Part shown: in pieces, positions 9,456 to 21,400 of the stretch | Layout: each line of letters starts with the position of its first letter | Position numbering within the stretch: position 1 is the first letter of the stretch | Assembly (NCBI GenBank): GCA_002633005.1 | Contig: NMRA01000457.1 | Coordinates: 329,177 to 354,753 of the forward strand | Length of the DNA: 25,577 nt | Source: Phoronis australis | Lineage: Eukaryota > Phoronida > Phoronidae | Reading direction: 5' to 3' | Notes under the pieces: model-generated | The model's database searches: none | The model's input: only the letters and a program-made list of their open reading frames with translations | What the model was told of the DNA's origin: nothing | Position numbers and translations under genes: made by a program

Positions 9456-12400
9456 CTGAAAGAGTAAAGATACAGCTAAGCTGTTACTTCTCTAAATCAC
9501 TTAACTCTGGATGTTTTTGTTCAGAAAAAAGTTGACTGTGTTCGAGGAAAATTGTGTGCCGCAGTTTTACAAACGGGCCAATTTCGTGAACATGGGCGAA
9601 AATGAAATTTATGAATTTCTTATCAAAGAATGATTGACTCACAGAACTTTTGCCACGAAATTCCGACTACATGAACCACCATGCACCAGAAATAATTTCC
9701 AAATCTTAAACGACGAAATGGAGGGGTGTTTCGCAAAACACTTACGGCCAAAAAACTTCACTTACGGAACGGAAACATGGAATTCTGTCCCTAATCCAAC
9801 TTTATATCCCAGCTTCGCCGACCACTCATTTCAGTGGCGGATAATTTGTCAATGACCGCGAGTAAGGTCCCTAGCTTACTTGCTCAACAATCGATTTGAC
9901 TGGCGTCAGTGATATTGGGTGCGTTCTGGGTTTTCTCGCAAGAAACTTGCTCTATACCGAACTCGCAATTCAGAGGCCAGTTGCGTGAAAAAGTTCCTAA
10001 TAGGGACTTCATTGTTTCTTACGTCTTCTGCGCATGCGTGAACTTTGTTTACTCAATAATATTATTTTATCTTTTACGTGGTCATTATTTATGAGCTAGT
10101 ATTTTACTGACCATATTTCCCAATAAGATTATCAAAACGTTTGCCTTGTTTCATTGGAAATGGAACCTTGGTGCCTAAATTGGGGGGTATGCATCAAAAA
10201 GTTACTATATATTTTCAGTAATATTTTAATAAACTCTTATTTTAGTAAACTCTTATTTTAGTAAACTCTTCATTGAATTCTTAAAATAATTCAATGAAGA
10301 GTTTACTCTCGGTATGTTCCAAACTTGAAACGTGACGTAGTAACGAACAAAAATGGCAGAAGAAAGTACAACCAGAGTCGATAAAAACTCATAACTTATT
10401 TAGCGCTGACATTTAAGGGAATTGGGTTGATTCCCTATCTGAGAAAGTTTCATACCACCGTCAAACTCTTCCTAACCCATGACTTTAATGGTTGGTCCCG
10501 CATTATGGAACGCCTCATGTTTTGTTAAAAAATCTAGTGCGAACGAAAAATTCTGACGATAATCAAACCTTATCATCCAATATGAAGCTTAGACACCCCA
10601 GTGGGTAGGGTGGACCGTGTGGTCAGAAGGATAGGCCTATTTTTCATTTTTTTATTTGCCATCTCAGATCACGTGGACGTCAATGTTTTGTGTCAGGTAA
10701 TAAAATTTTACTTACTTTGCAGCCAGAATGTAAGCCTGTACAAACACAGAAATTTAAGTTTGCTGTAAAGCAAAAATTCAGCTACTGCATGGTTCGATCG
10801 TCATTCGGCATTTTTTCTTTGATACGCCTGCTGCTGACAAATACACTTCAAGTTTTAAGAGAGAGCTAGTAAGCCTAAATACATGTGATGCTACTTTTCC
10901 ATCATAGAGACTGTATTCGCTTGTCCGAGTTCTGTGCTGGATGAAAAGTCCTGGCAGTGTGATGCTCGAAAACGTTAATTTTCTATTGGCTTATTTATGC
11001 TTGGCACATACATACATTCTGCAATACTAAAGAGTGCGTTCCGAAATCTAATATTTCTGTGATCAATGATTTGAAAAATACACCTGCCTCTTCAACGGGC
11101 TTAGCAATGTATTGAAAATATATGAAGAAGGATAACGAAATTTTTCACCCCAACTACGAGTTTGGAAATTGTCTACACTACAGAACATGAATACGGTATA
11201 TAAATCGAAAATATCTTACTACGGAAAGCAGTTTGTTTTCAAACATTTAAATCACTTATTTACGTAGCACGAATTTTAAGATGAGCGCGTAAGTAAATAC
11301 AGACATGTTAAACCCGACGTTTCGGTTTATTACTTCTCAAAGAAGTCATGTTGTGTACCAACACATCTGTAATGACTGTTTTACATTGGAATGACGAACA
11401 GGAGTCTTAGCATCAGAGTCAAAAAAAAACAATTTAAAGACACACAGTGCTGTTCACAATCATTCCTTGATAACTGGTCACACTATAGATTGCTCAGGTG
11501 TTCATATCTTCGACAAGCCTCCCGTTCAGTAACGCTAGGACCTCGCTAAAAAGCAAGACTTCGCGAGATTACGTGAGATATTGCCTTGCATTTTAAATTA
11601 GAACACGTGACTTTGACTAGGTTTTAGCTAGGTCTTAGCGTAGGTCCTAGCGTAGGTCCTAGCGGCTACTGAACGCAAGCAAGGATAATGCCACCCTGAG
11701 GCTCCTCATAAAGGAGGCTATGCATATACGGTTGAACCATGCTGAGGGCTATCTCAATAGGAACATTGGTTCATTTGAGCTCCAACAGCCGATTTCATAA
11801 AGGTGGTTTAAAGTTAAACCTGGTTTAAACTGGACTTAGACCAGGTTTAATGATAATCTGCATTTCATAAAGGTGGTTTAACTTTTATACCAGTGGTCTT
11901 GTAAAACCTGGTTTAACTCCAGTTTAGACCNNNNNNNNNNNNNNNNNNNNNNNNNNNNNNNNNNNNNNNNNNNNNNNNNNNNNNNNNNNNNNNNNNNNNN
12001 NNNNNNNNNNNNNNNNNNNNNNNNNNNNNNNNNNNNNNNNNNNNNNNNNNNNNNNNNNNNNNNNNNNNNNNNNNNNNNNNNNNNNNNNNNNNNNNNNNNN
12101 NNNNNNNNTACGTAGATAATTTATTGCCCTTAGTTCACAGTTTGTAAACCCAATATTAAAGCAATAAGTTCGAGTTTGAACTCGAAATTTCGAGTTTTTA
12201 CTCGAGTTTGTAGCACGAATATAAGGGTCTTCAAGGGCAAACTTGAACTAGAAACTCCTATGCATAAACTATAATGTATTCGAGCACAGTCTGATAACCA
12301 ATTATCTTAAGTTCGCACAAAAGGAGCAGAGAAATTGCCAAAAATAGTTTCGAGTTTGTTTCGAGTACAAAGATTAGAGACCGGGCCCAGGTTTATGAAG

Positions 12401-15400
12401 ACCAGGTTTAAGTCTTAAACCTGGTTTTGTTAAACCACCTTTATGAAATCGGCTGCAACTGTTTTGATTTCTAGTCTCATCTCACAATGCATTTTGACGT
12501 GTATCTACACAGTTTGTTTTCCACTTGTGTCGTCTTGGAAATGGTTTAAGTAATAATCCGAAACGTCGGGTTTAACATGTCTGTATTTACTTACGCGCTC
12601 ATCTTAAAATCCGTGCTTCTGTTTTGGCCTAAAACGATCGTTTACGTAGATTACAAGACGGGCTACGGGACAGACACTATACTACCTCCGCATCAATAAA
12701 AAAGAAGAAAGAAGTTTTTAGGGCTTTCGGGGGGGCCTTCGCACATTGTGCTTACGCTTCTAATGGCGACATTCTAGATCCACTAGTAAATTAGTTCCCA
12801 AAAACACCGTTGAAGATACTCTTTTTAACTCTTTTAACTAAAATAGGGATTTTTTCAGTTCAGTCGACACTTCTGCTCAAATAATACTCATTCAACACAA
12901 CTCCAAATATCATCAAACTTAGCTGAATTTAACATGAAGTTTAATTTTGATATTTATGCTGATGGTGCACTGCCATCTAAAATGGCCGCCATAATGAGCA
13001 ACAGCTTTCCGCGGGAACCCTCCCGCTTTCTAAAATAATGCAAGCACAAACTGATGAAACTCAGCTTATGTTCTAAATTGACGAATGTAACGAAAACAAT
13101 ACTTTAATTTTCTCTTTATTTTTCCTGAGACCTAACAAGATTCTTACCTGCGGAATATCCCGAGACATAAGAGGAAGTTTCTTCAACTTTCGTTGTACTT
13201 TCACTACTGAGGGTTGAACCAGCCTGACAACTGCAAGACGTTACTTCTGACGTCAGTCGTGTAGTGGGAGTGGGAACGTGAAACGTGGGTGGAGTTTCTG
13301 TCAGAATTCTAGTTTTAGTAGTTACTACTGATGAGGATGGCTGTTGCTTAGTGAATAATGTAGGCGGAATTTTCATTGATGACTGACGTTCTGTGGATAA
13401 CGTTGGAGCCTTACTGGATGATCCAGTGGTGGTGGTTGGACTTTTCGTAGGGATGGGTGGAGTACGATAGGTCGTCGGTATCTGTTCGGGCTTGAAGTTT
13501 ATTCTTTCTACAAAGGTGGCTTCCATCAGTATTTCCTTAAAAATAATTTACATAATTTACACGTGGTAAGCGCATCATTTTTTATGATGAAACGTTTTTT
13601 TCAAAAACAAATAACTGTACAAAACAGATTTACCCTAGACTTCAAGAAACTAAAGGGACATTTTTGGTGAGGAAACTGATTCCAGAGATCAGTCTCCGTA
13701 GGAAATTGGATGTAGATGTACAACTGACACGGTTGCAGCCTACCGCTGGCGGAGCGAATTCCCGTTCGATGTATGACTTAGTAGTTTAATTTAACTGCCC
13801 CTAATTTCAGCGAACGTCTGTAATAAAATCGCAAAACACGCTGGATTTTGTTGTTTTATAATGATAACAACAAGAAGTCTATTATTCCATCGAACAATAA
13901 TCTCCAAAATACGATTTTCGACAGTAAAACCGACAATGGCCTCTTTAAGTGACCAGGTGCAAAAATCTTTTTTTAGAGCAAAATTCAGTGCCTGTGTTGA
14001 AGAAATTATTGTCACCCTGGACTCGACGTCTGGGCTGCGTGAGTGCATTCACTGGATTCCGGGTCAGTATGTTGGCAATCAAATACATGAAGGAAGTCAG
14101 GTACGACGGAATCTCTCTCAGTCTTATTAGCTACTAGAATTCTAGATGAACTACTACTCGTTTATGTACAATTCTTGGCACAAGTTGTAGAAGGATTGAC
14201 CCTGGCGGCTGAGAGGCGGGGCCTCATGCTGCTAATAACAGAGAATGTAACAAGTTAGGATATTGGCATAGATTTTCAGAAAACAAGACAGAGTGGCACC
14301 AGAAATCTTTCTCATGAATAACGGGTAGGTAGCTTAGGAAGGTAAAAACATGTACTAAGTTTGAAATACCTAAATTGAGCTTCCTCAATGTTTTAATGAC
14401 GAAAGTTTATTCTTGACTGAACATACTTTGAATCTTCCTGCGCTTACCTGTTCGACGAACTTTAATGAGCCGTCGTGAACTGTTTTCGCAAGGTTCGTAT
14501 ACACTGTGGTTGAACTGTTTGTGTTATATGTCTCGTTCAGTCGCCCGTTTACGCGCGCGGCGTCCAGAAGGATTGCGTAAAAGAAGCAATGTTGAAACCC
14601 ATCGTATTCGAACTAAGAGTACAGAAAAAAAGAAGAAAAAGATGTAGCTCCGCTTTTCGACATGAAATCTTTCTGGCGGTGCCCCCAAAAAGATCGAAAA
14701 AGTTGAATGACACTAAATTTAAAAGTCCATTTACTCAATATTTGGCTACCGAAAACCGAAAAATGATCTAAGCCACGGATTTTATGACCTTAAAGGCTCG
14801 TAAAATCGGTTTCATAATTCCTTACCGGATGGGCGGATGTTCGTTACAAGCAAGAACATCCGCGACTCAAGAAAACGCTCCAAAGTTTGTTGAAGCATGC
14901 CAATCCTAAAATTGTGCACGTGCGCAACATCCGGTTGAAATGAATGACATTCTCATAAAACAACAATTCAAAGAATATCATAAGATCAATTTCACGAGAG
15001 TAAAAGATCAAGTTCGATTTTCGTTTTTAATCACCTTAACATCGCAAAATGCAAGTTTAACAATTAATTCGTGAAAACAGATGCCTTGTTATAATTATAA
15101 TTTTAATTACAACCCCGTGGAACATTTCGCATCTTTGAAAACTAGGAGTGTTAATATAACTAGCCTTGGTTCAGATTTAACTTTTTTTCTGACAAATTCA
15201 AAATCTAAACAGTCGAATTAACCGACCGTTAACGGATAGCGAAATTTTACGTGAACATCCCACTGCATAGATGTGTGCCAGAATCCAAAAAGCTACCGTC
15301 TGCTCGGTAAGCAGACGTTTAGTTTTGCGTAAGCGCTACTTGTTTGCTCGTAGCTATGACAAACTGAACTCATGGTTGTTTGAAATACTACTGAAATGAC

Positions 15401-18400
15401 GTGATCTCTACAGATCACATATCTACAAATGGCGGTTGGCGGGATGACTGCTATCCCACATGAGTACGTAACCTACGCCTACCCTCTGTCACAGCGCAAC
15501 CTGCATAGTCGCAGCACAGGGAAAGTGCATATTGTTACGCATGTCTATCCGTGAAAAGTCATTGAAATACTTTGCCTACAGTGTAGATGTCACCCTGATG
15601 TGTGCTTGTCTCTGCATCCAGCCTCCCTTTTACAGTCTGATGTAATACTCGAAAACGAGGCCATTGGGTTTGATTTTTCCCATTGTCTATTTACGATACA
15701 GTAGAATTGCACAGTAAACCAGAACCATTGGCAGCACTTGATTGACTTCGCCGGTTCCGCCAGGTCAACCAGGTAAGACATCTGATTGGTTCTCGATGAC
15801 GTCGTCTGACCTTAAACTAATCGCATTTAATTTAGACAGTTTACCCGACTGCACTGGCACTCAATCACGTGCATTCAATCACGTGTAGTAAATCACGAGC
15901 AGTCAATCACGTGCAGTCAATCACGTGCAGTCAATCACGTGCAGTCAATCACGTGCAGTCAATCACGTGCAGTCAATCACGTGCAGTCAATCACGTGCAG
16001 TCAATCACGTGCAGTCAATCACGTGAAGTCAATCACGTGCAGTCAATGTGAGCAGTGGGCATGGTCATAACAGCTCGTGCTTATCATCTGTATTACCACT
16101 CGAGTTACTCCAATTAAATTTCCAATATTATATGTTTATGTGCAGCTGGTTTAAATACACAGGTTGTGCTCAACCTTGGTTGACCAATGGAGAACCAGGT
16201 GTCAGGTATGTTCACCAGACTCTAATGCGTCAACGCGTATACCTCCTTCAAGGATGCCAAGACGGAATAACTCTATCGACTGAAAATGTTTAAAATCATT
16301 TGAAAATGAGGTTGCTCAACTTGATTCTATCCCACCGTTAACGCATATTCAGACCAGAATACATCTTACCTCGGCCTTGACAATGCGTAGTGGTTCGATT
16401 CCAAGTCTTTTGGCAACCAACTTCTTAATGTTTATGGCTGCATTCTCAGCAATCACCAAGTCCATATTTTGAAGGCCAACTGAAATTTGTTGTTTGAAAT
16501 ATAGACCCCAAATGCATCTCACGTTTTGTTGCGCCATCGAAAGTTTGGTTTTAGATCCATACAATGCAATAAATTATAGAAAAACAAACAATGAGTGGAA
16601 TGAAAGCACAGGTTTGACCATTTGACTTTGCTGGCGACGTTGTCGGACACCAGACGATTTACAGTAATTCTTCTCTTGCTTTTTGCACAGAAATAAATCA
16701 CAAAGTTGTCAATATCCTGTTTTTTCACTGTTTGTTTTTAAAAATTGATTCAAATAATGGAAACTTTACTAAGTGACATTTATGAGTGATAACCCACACC
16801 GGAATTGGAACAACATTTTTGGAACCTTTATTTTTGGTGAGAAGTTTGACAAAATAAAATTTAACTTGTCCGTCACGTTGCATGCTACATACGTAAAGGA
16901 ACGCAAAGGTTGTGTAAAGTCCGTTTGCACGTGTTTGCACGAAAATTGTTGTTTAAGCCTAGCTCCCAAGAATTAAAAAGTTACTAAACCCTGTTTTAAT
17001 AATATCAGTCAATCCTCGTTTTGTCACCTGCTAATTCATCATTTGCATCCGTTTTGAAAGATAAAAGCAGGAATCAACTAAAAACTCATACCCCTGTCTC
17101 ACAAATTGGATATGGCCTTTTCCCACAGTTGCGTGTAATTCGCTAAAAGCGTAGGTCACGGTTGCCAGTTTAACAGACTTTAAAAGGAGTTTACAAATTT
17201 GCCTCCAAACTTTTGAGGACTGTTGAGGGCTACAGAGCATTATTTCGTTTCAGGAAACTGGATGGGAAAGTCGTTTTTAGTATCTATTAATAGGCCAATA
17301 CCATCAAGTGTAATCACAAAACGAATTTCAGTGCCCGGAGGATAGCAATGGCTGATGTCTTCAAACTCCTTCCAGTTCTCGGGTGAAAAGTTGAATCCGA
17401 TAATGTTGACAACTTCGACAAGTTTCGGCTTTGTTTGCGGCATGAGCTGTAAAATACAATGTCAGTGTTTATTCTTGACTTTCAATAGAAACGTTTTTGC
17501 TGACGTCATGGGGAGTGCGGTAGTAGTTGCGTTATGAGTTTCATTACTGATATAAACGGTAACAGTAGCACAGCCCTTATGACGGAGTCGTAACGGTTTG
17601 GAAACCCTAGATACTAATCATTTACTATTCGTAAATGCTATAAATAAATCCGTTATAAATGCAAATGTAAATTTCAAATCAAATGTAGGCCTATTTATTT
17701 ATGCAAGCGTGCAATGCAAATGGAATTTAAGGTGGCTATAGGAGACCATCTTCCATCGCAAAAAACAACATTTGACGTATATCATTTGCTGTTATGAAAT
17801 TGGTCTAAAATGATCCTTAGCCAAATCAGATGTGATTTTACTCATTTTAGAGCTTCAAACGAAGGCACAAGTTGGCTTGTTATAACTTGTCATGTTATGC
17901 TCTGAGCATGGTTCAAAGGGATACGAACCCCTAGACCCTTGCACACGTATACATCACTGATCTGAGTGAAAGAACATGTTGAGAGCAAGTTTATAGAGGT
18001 GGTCTAAAATAAAATGAAAAGTTTACTTCTCAGACGGAACATGGGTTTATAGTCGCTTTGATGTTGACAATGACCTTTTGGGGTTAAAAATTTCAGTGGG
18101 TTGCGGCAACACCTGTGCTCCTTACAGAACGAAACCCAGGAAACCAGACAAACTACACAATTAGCGTTCTCTTGATCAGTGCTCATTTGCAGCTCATTTC
18201 ATTCATAAGTAGAGACACGATGCGGAATATCTCGTCGATATTTGAGGTGGCTTGGGGTCGTAAACAAAAGGCTATGAAGTCAACCAGTCGTACACGGCTT
18301 ACATGTAACACCTCGGATATTTTCGTAGCTTCTAATTTACCCTAGAAAGTGAACTTTATCCGAACTTCAGTTATACGTCCAACTATTTTCTAGTGAAGTC

Positions 18401-21400
18401 TGCCTGTGCGCAGTTAACGATTACCGCCGATGGCTTCCTGAACATCTCGGGTATTTTCGTAACCTCCAGTGTTTCATATCTGCGTATATTTATGTGAATT
18501 TCAGACAGAACTGCAAAGGTTTTTTAAAAACCGCGGCTTTCTGCCTTGTAAGTTTTAAAAGACGTTTTAGCCTGTTACCACAGGAATATGCCCGCACTGG
18601 TACGCCGTAAAATGTAACAACTGTTACATTTTAGGTCATTGTTACATTTCACGTTGCTAGGCCTCCCCTAAAATGTAACTCTGAGTTGTTACATTTTATG
18701 TAATTGTTACAATTTACGTCAAATGCGCATGCGAGAAATGTACCATTGTTATATTTTACGAAAGCAACGTCATATTTCATGAGGTTGCGTGGTATTAGTC
18801 GCACGGAAGAAAACCGTTCACACACTTAACGCCTTCTTTCTCGTTTTGGGTGAACTATCAACTATGCCAGGTTGAACTTATAGATGTGTCCCTATGTGCT
18901 TTACATGTTTTTTATGGTATGGTAAAAAATGCACACCGTACAGTTTCAACTCCACACGAAAGGAGTTTCCAGGATCAGGTAAGAAGTTTTTTATTGTTAA
19001 AGCGTTCTTGCAATCTTATGTTGGCGCTCACAGGTCATAAATCAATTGTGTATTCGATTCACTCTGCCCATCATACCTTCAGAACATTTGATTAAGTCTC
19101 AATGGTGGACTTCCAGGTTGTGAGACCAATGAATGTAGTCTCGAACAGTGTACTTTTAGTTCGTGCAGAAGAAGAATGTTAGTCTGCGCACAAGTTTCTT
19201 ACCTTGTAAGTCTTTATCATGATAAGAGTGCCAACTTGATACACAACTCCTGGTGACGTGACCCACGGAGACTACACAAAGAGAGAACAAAGACCACTAA
19301 ATGCTCGACTATGTGAATTAATCCCTGTATACACAGTAGACATATACGAGGTCTTCGAATGTTCGGAGCCTGTGGCTCATAAATGTTAGCCTGTAGTCGC
19401 AACCAATTTTTATTCCGTATCTTGTCAATTATTTGGATTAGACAAGGTCGGCGGCAGTTAAGGTTTTGTTGCAATTTTGAGGTATGCGTTACAAGAAGGT
19501 TCAGTGAATCTGGTTTGCTTGTGTTTTACAGTATGTTGTGAATGATAAAAACTACTGGGTCAGCTCTAGATCCACTACTTTAAACCAGCGCCCCCTGTAG
19601 CATCTTGCCATTGCATTGCAGCCAGCCCGAGGAATCTGCTGCGATTTCAGGTAGACCTCAGACAAACCAGAAGAACAAAACAATCTGATCGAAAGGTAAG
19701 CACTTTTGGGCCACATTTGGGGAATTTAAAGGAAATTTGTTTTCATAATCCAGTGTTGATTTATACCCAGCTTTAACCGGGCAGGGAAGTAAATTTTCCG
19801 ATTTGCGCTTCTGTCAAAATTTTCGAAACCGTTCGCTACCTTTTGAAATGAAAGGGCCAAAATATGAAACAATTTCTCTGGTCATGTGTAGCACTGTCAA
19901 GGTGAAATTCTTCAAAGTTTTCATTTTGTTCATAGTTTTCACCACAGTGGAAGAGAGGGGACAGATCTAGTGATGTGTGCTCTGCCAGGCGAAAGCCAAA
20001 GGAAACTTTTCAGTGCCTCCATGTGACTAATCGGAGTGTGTAGACATGTCTGTACTTGCGTTGAGTCGATCGGCGCATATACTCCGATTCAACAAGCTCG
20101 ACTTCGTAGGTTACTAGTCGTACACGTATTTGCATACAACAATTAATCAGACTTTGTAGACAGGCTTAATAGATACTTACTGACAAAAAGTACCATTCCC
20201 TTGTCATGTTGGAACCAACTCGGCCAATCCAAATTTCGCTCCATACGTCTCTCACTTTTCTCTAAACGATAAAGTGCGTTAAGAAGTCAAACTATGCCAC
20301 AGAAGCCACTCAATAAAACATCCAAACCAACAAATTTTCCTGTCTTCTATTAATTGCACCAACAAATTTATCCAAATCTTTTGATTGCACCATGGGAAAC
20401 TAGGTCGCAAGCTGGTCGAAATCGGTATGTTGAAGTATCCGTTGTTCACTTTGTTTTTCTTTGTTATATTAAAGATATTGGTAAGCATTTGTCGGTAACC
20501 GGCTGATGTGCGTCCAAGCAATGAGCTATACCTGGTATCAGCTCATTGGTCCAAGGTACATGTACGATGTCCATGCGATCTATATTGTTATATCCAACAA
20601 GCCGCAGTGAAAGAAAACAATGGCAGCGTCTTATAGGTGATAGCCATGCGACGCGTTTACGTCCGTCGCATGGATGTCGCAAGTTAAACTATACCTTGCA
20701 AACTCCATACGACATCATTTCGAGTAGAGCTTGCGTAATAATTAATCAATATTGCTACAGTAGGTCATCATAGTTACAACTTTTGTAGCGCTAACATAAA
20801 CTCGACATATTTATAAATTGAAATTGAATAAAATTATCTTCAATATTGATAGCCCTAATTTCGAAGCAATTTTTATCATTTTCTAGTAAAGCTACAGTCT
20901 ACACGTAACTTCTAAAATTACAAAGGTCATTTTTCCAAACAAGTGTGTCTTGACAATTTTATAAAGGTAGTCATTACACAATATTGTGACACCGTAACAA
21001 TTAAGTCGTAATCTTTGATACGATACGATGCCGCGGAAAGTATTTGTAAAGTAACCCGATGCATGGAGTCGCGCTCCGGTTTTCTTTAATTTTGCGCATA
21101 TCCCAACTTTACCCTGTTTTCTTTTGAGCGTGGAATTCCTCTCTGAGATTGTTTTGGTCTTGTAACAGTTTTGTGTTTCCGTTGAGTGTGTTTGTCTTTG
21201 TTGTGACAACACACAGTTTTCAATTTCTAAGCTTCAAAATTGGCTCAGGAATAGTAAAGCTGCATCTTGTGCAAACTTTAAAGGAACTTCCTCGGTTTTA
21301 CGCCGAAAACTCATTATTGGGGTTATTGGTGTTAATCTTAGTCCTTCAGCACATTGTTTAAAAACACGAAAAATAACAGGAATCTTCTTCCTAAGCCAGA

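Larger units (their letters stand above)
11266..12617. mobile_element. Composite bounded by 70-bp inverted repeats
   Basis: Positions 11266-11335 match the reverse complement of 12548-12617 at 68 of 70 bases. The arms contain TTAAACCCGACGTTTCGG and a segment with GATGAGCGCGTAAGTAAATA. Beyond 70 bases both sides diverge. They may be the ends of a foldback transposon or two opposed copies of one dispersed repeat. The CCGAAACGTCGGG core resembles the GAAACGTC end of hammerhead motifs in Penelope-like elements, but I find no CTGATGA partner, so that link is weak. Confidence 0.7.
13536..15860 (-). other. Gene B intron 5, 3' part
   Basis: No exon is recognised. Overlapping open frames on both strands at 13791-14137 and 14465-14771 show no family motifs and no matching splice phases. 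Short perfect hairpins occur at 14833-14863, 15297-15317 and about 15401-15418. Confidence 0.5.
17447..20180 (-). other. Gene B intron 3
   Basis: No exon is recognised on the gene strand. The intron holds the TGTTACATTTTA motif cluster (18608-18760) and a CTCF-like motif (19585-19600). On the + strand a 45-base segment (about 19651-19695) is bounded by GATTTCAG and AAAG/GTAAGC. It could be a small exon of an antisense transcript; the evidence is thin. Confidence 0.45.

Noticed and set aside
11266-11360. Hammerhead ribozyme
   Set aside because: GAAACGTC is present, but the required CTGANGA core and correctly placed stem II are not found.
15869-16051. 60-codon repetitive frame over the E-box array
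   Set aside because: It is an artefact of the 14-bp tandem repeat.
17031-17240. Protein-like minus-strand frame as an extra gene B exon
   Set aside because: Its possible splice sites do not fit the phase-1 junction between exons 4 and 5, and exons 4 and 5 join directly in frame.
17885-17960. Second tRNA-derived SINE (B-box-like GGTTCGTATCC on the minus strand)
   Set aside because: No acceptable A box at the right distance, no poly(A) tail and no target duplication.
20523-20582. Minus-strand segment ending CAG/GTATAG as an exon between gene B exons 2 and 3
   Set aside because: It has no pyrimidine tract, and its phase does not match the phase-0 junctions on either side.
20892-21212. 106-codon minus-strand frame
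   Set aside because: It is inside an intron, has no motif or splice support, and a composition like chance frames.
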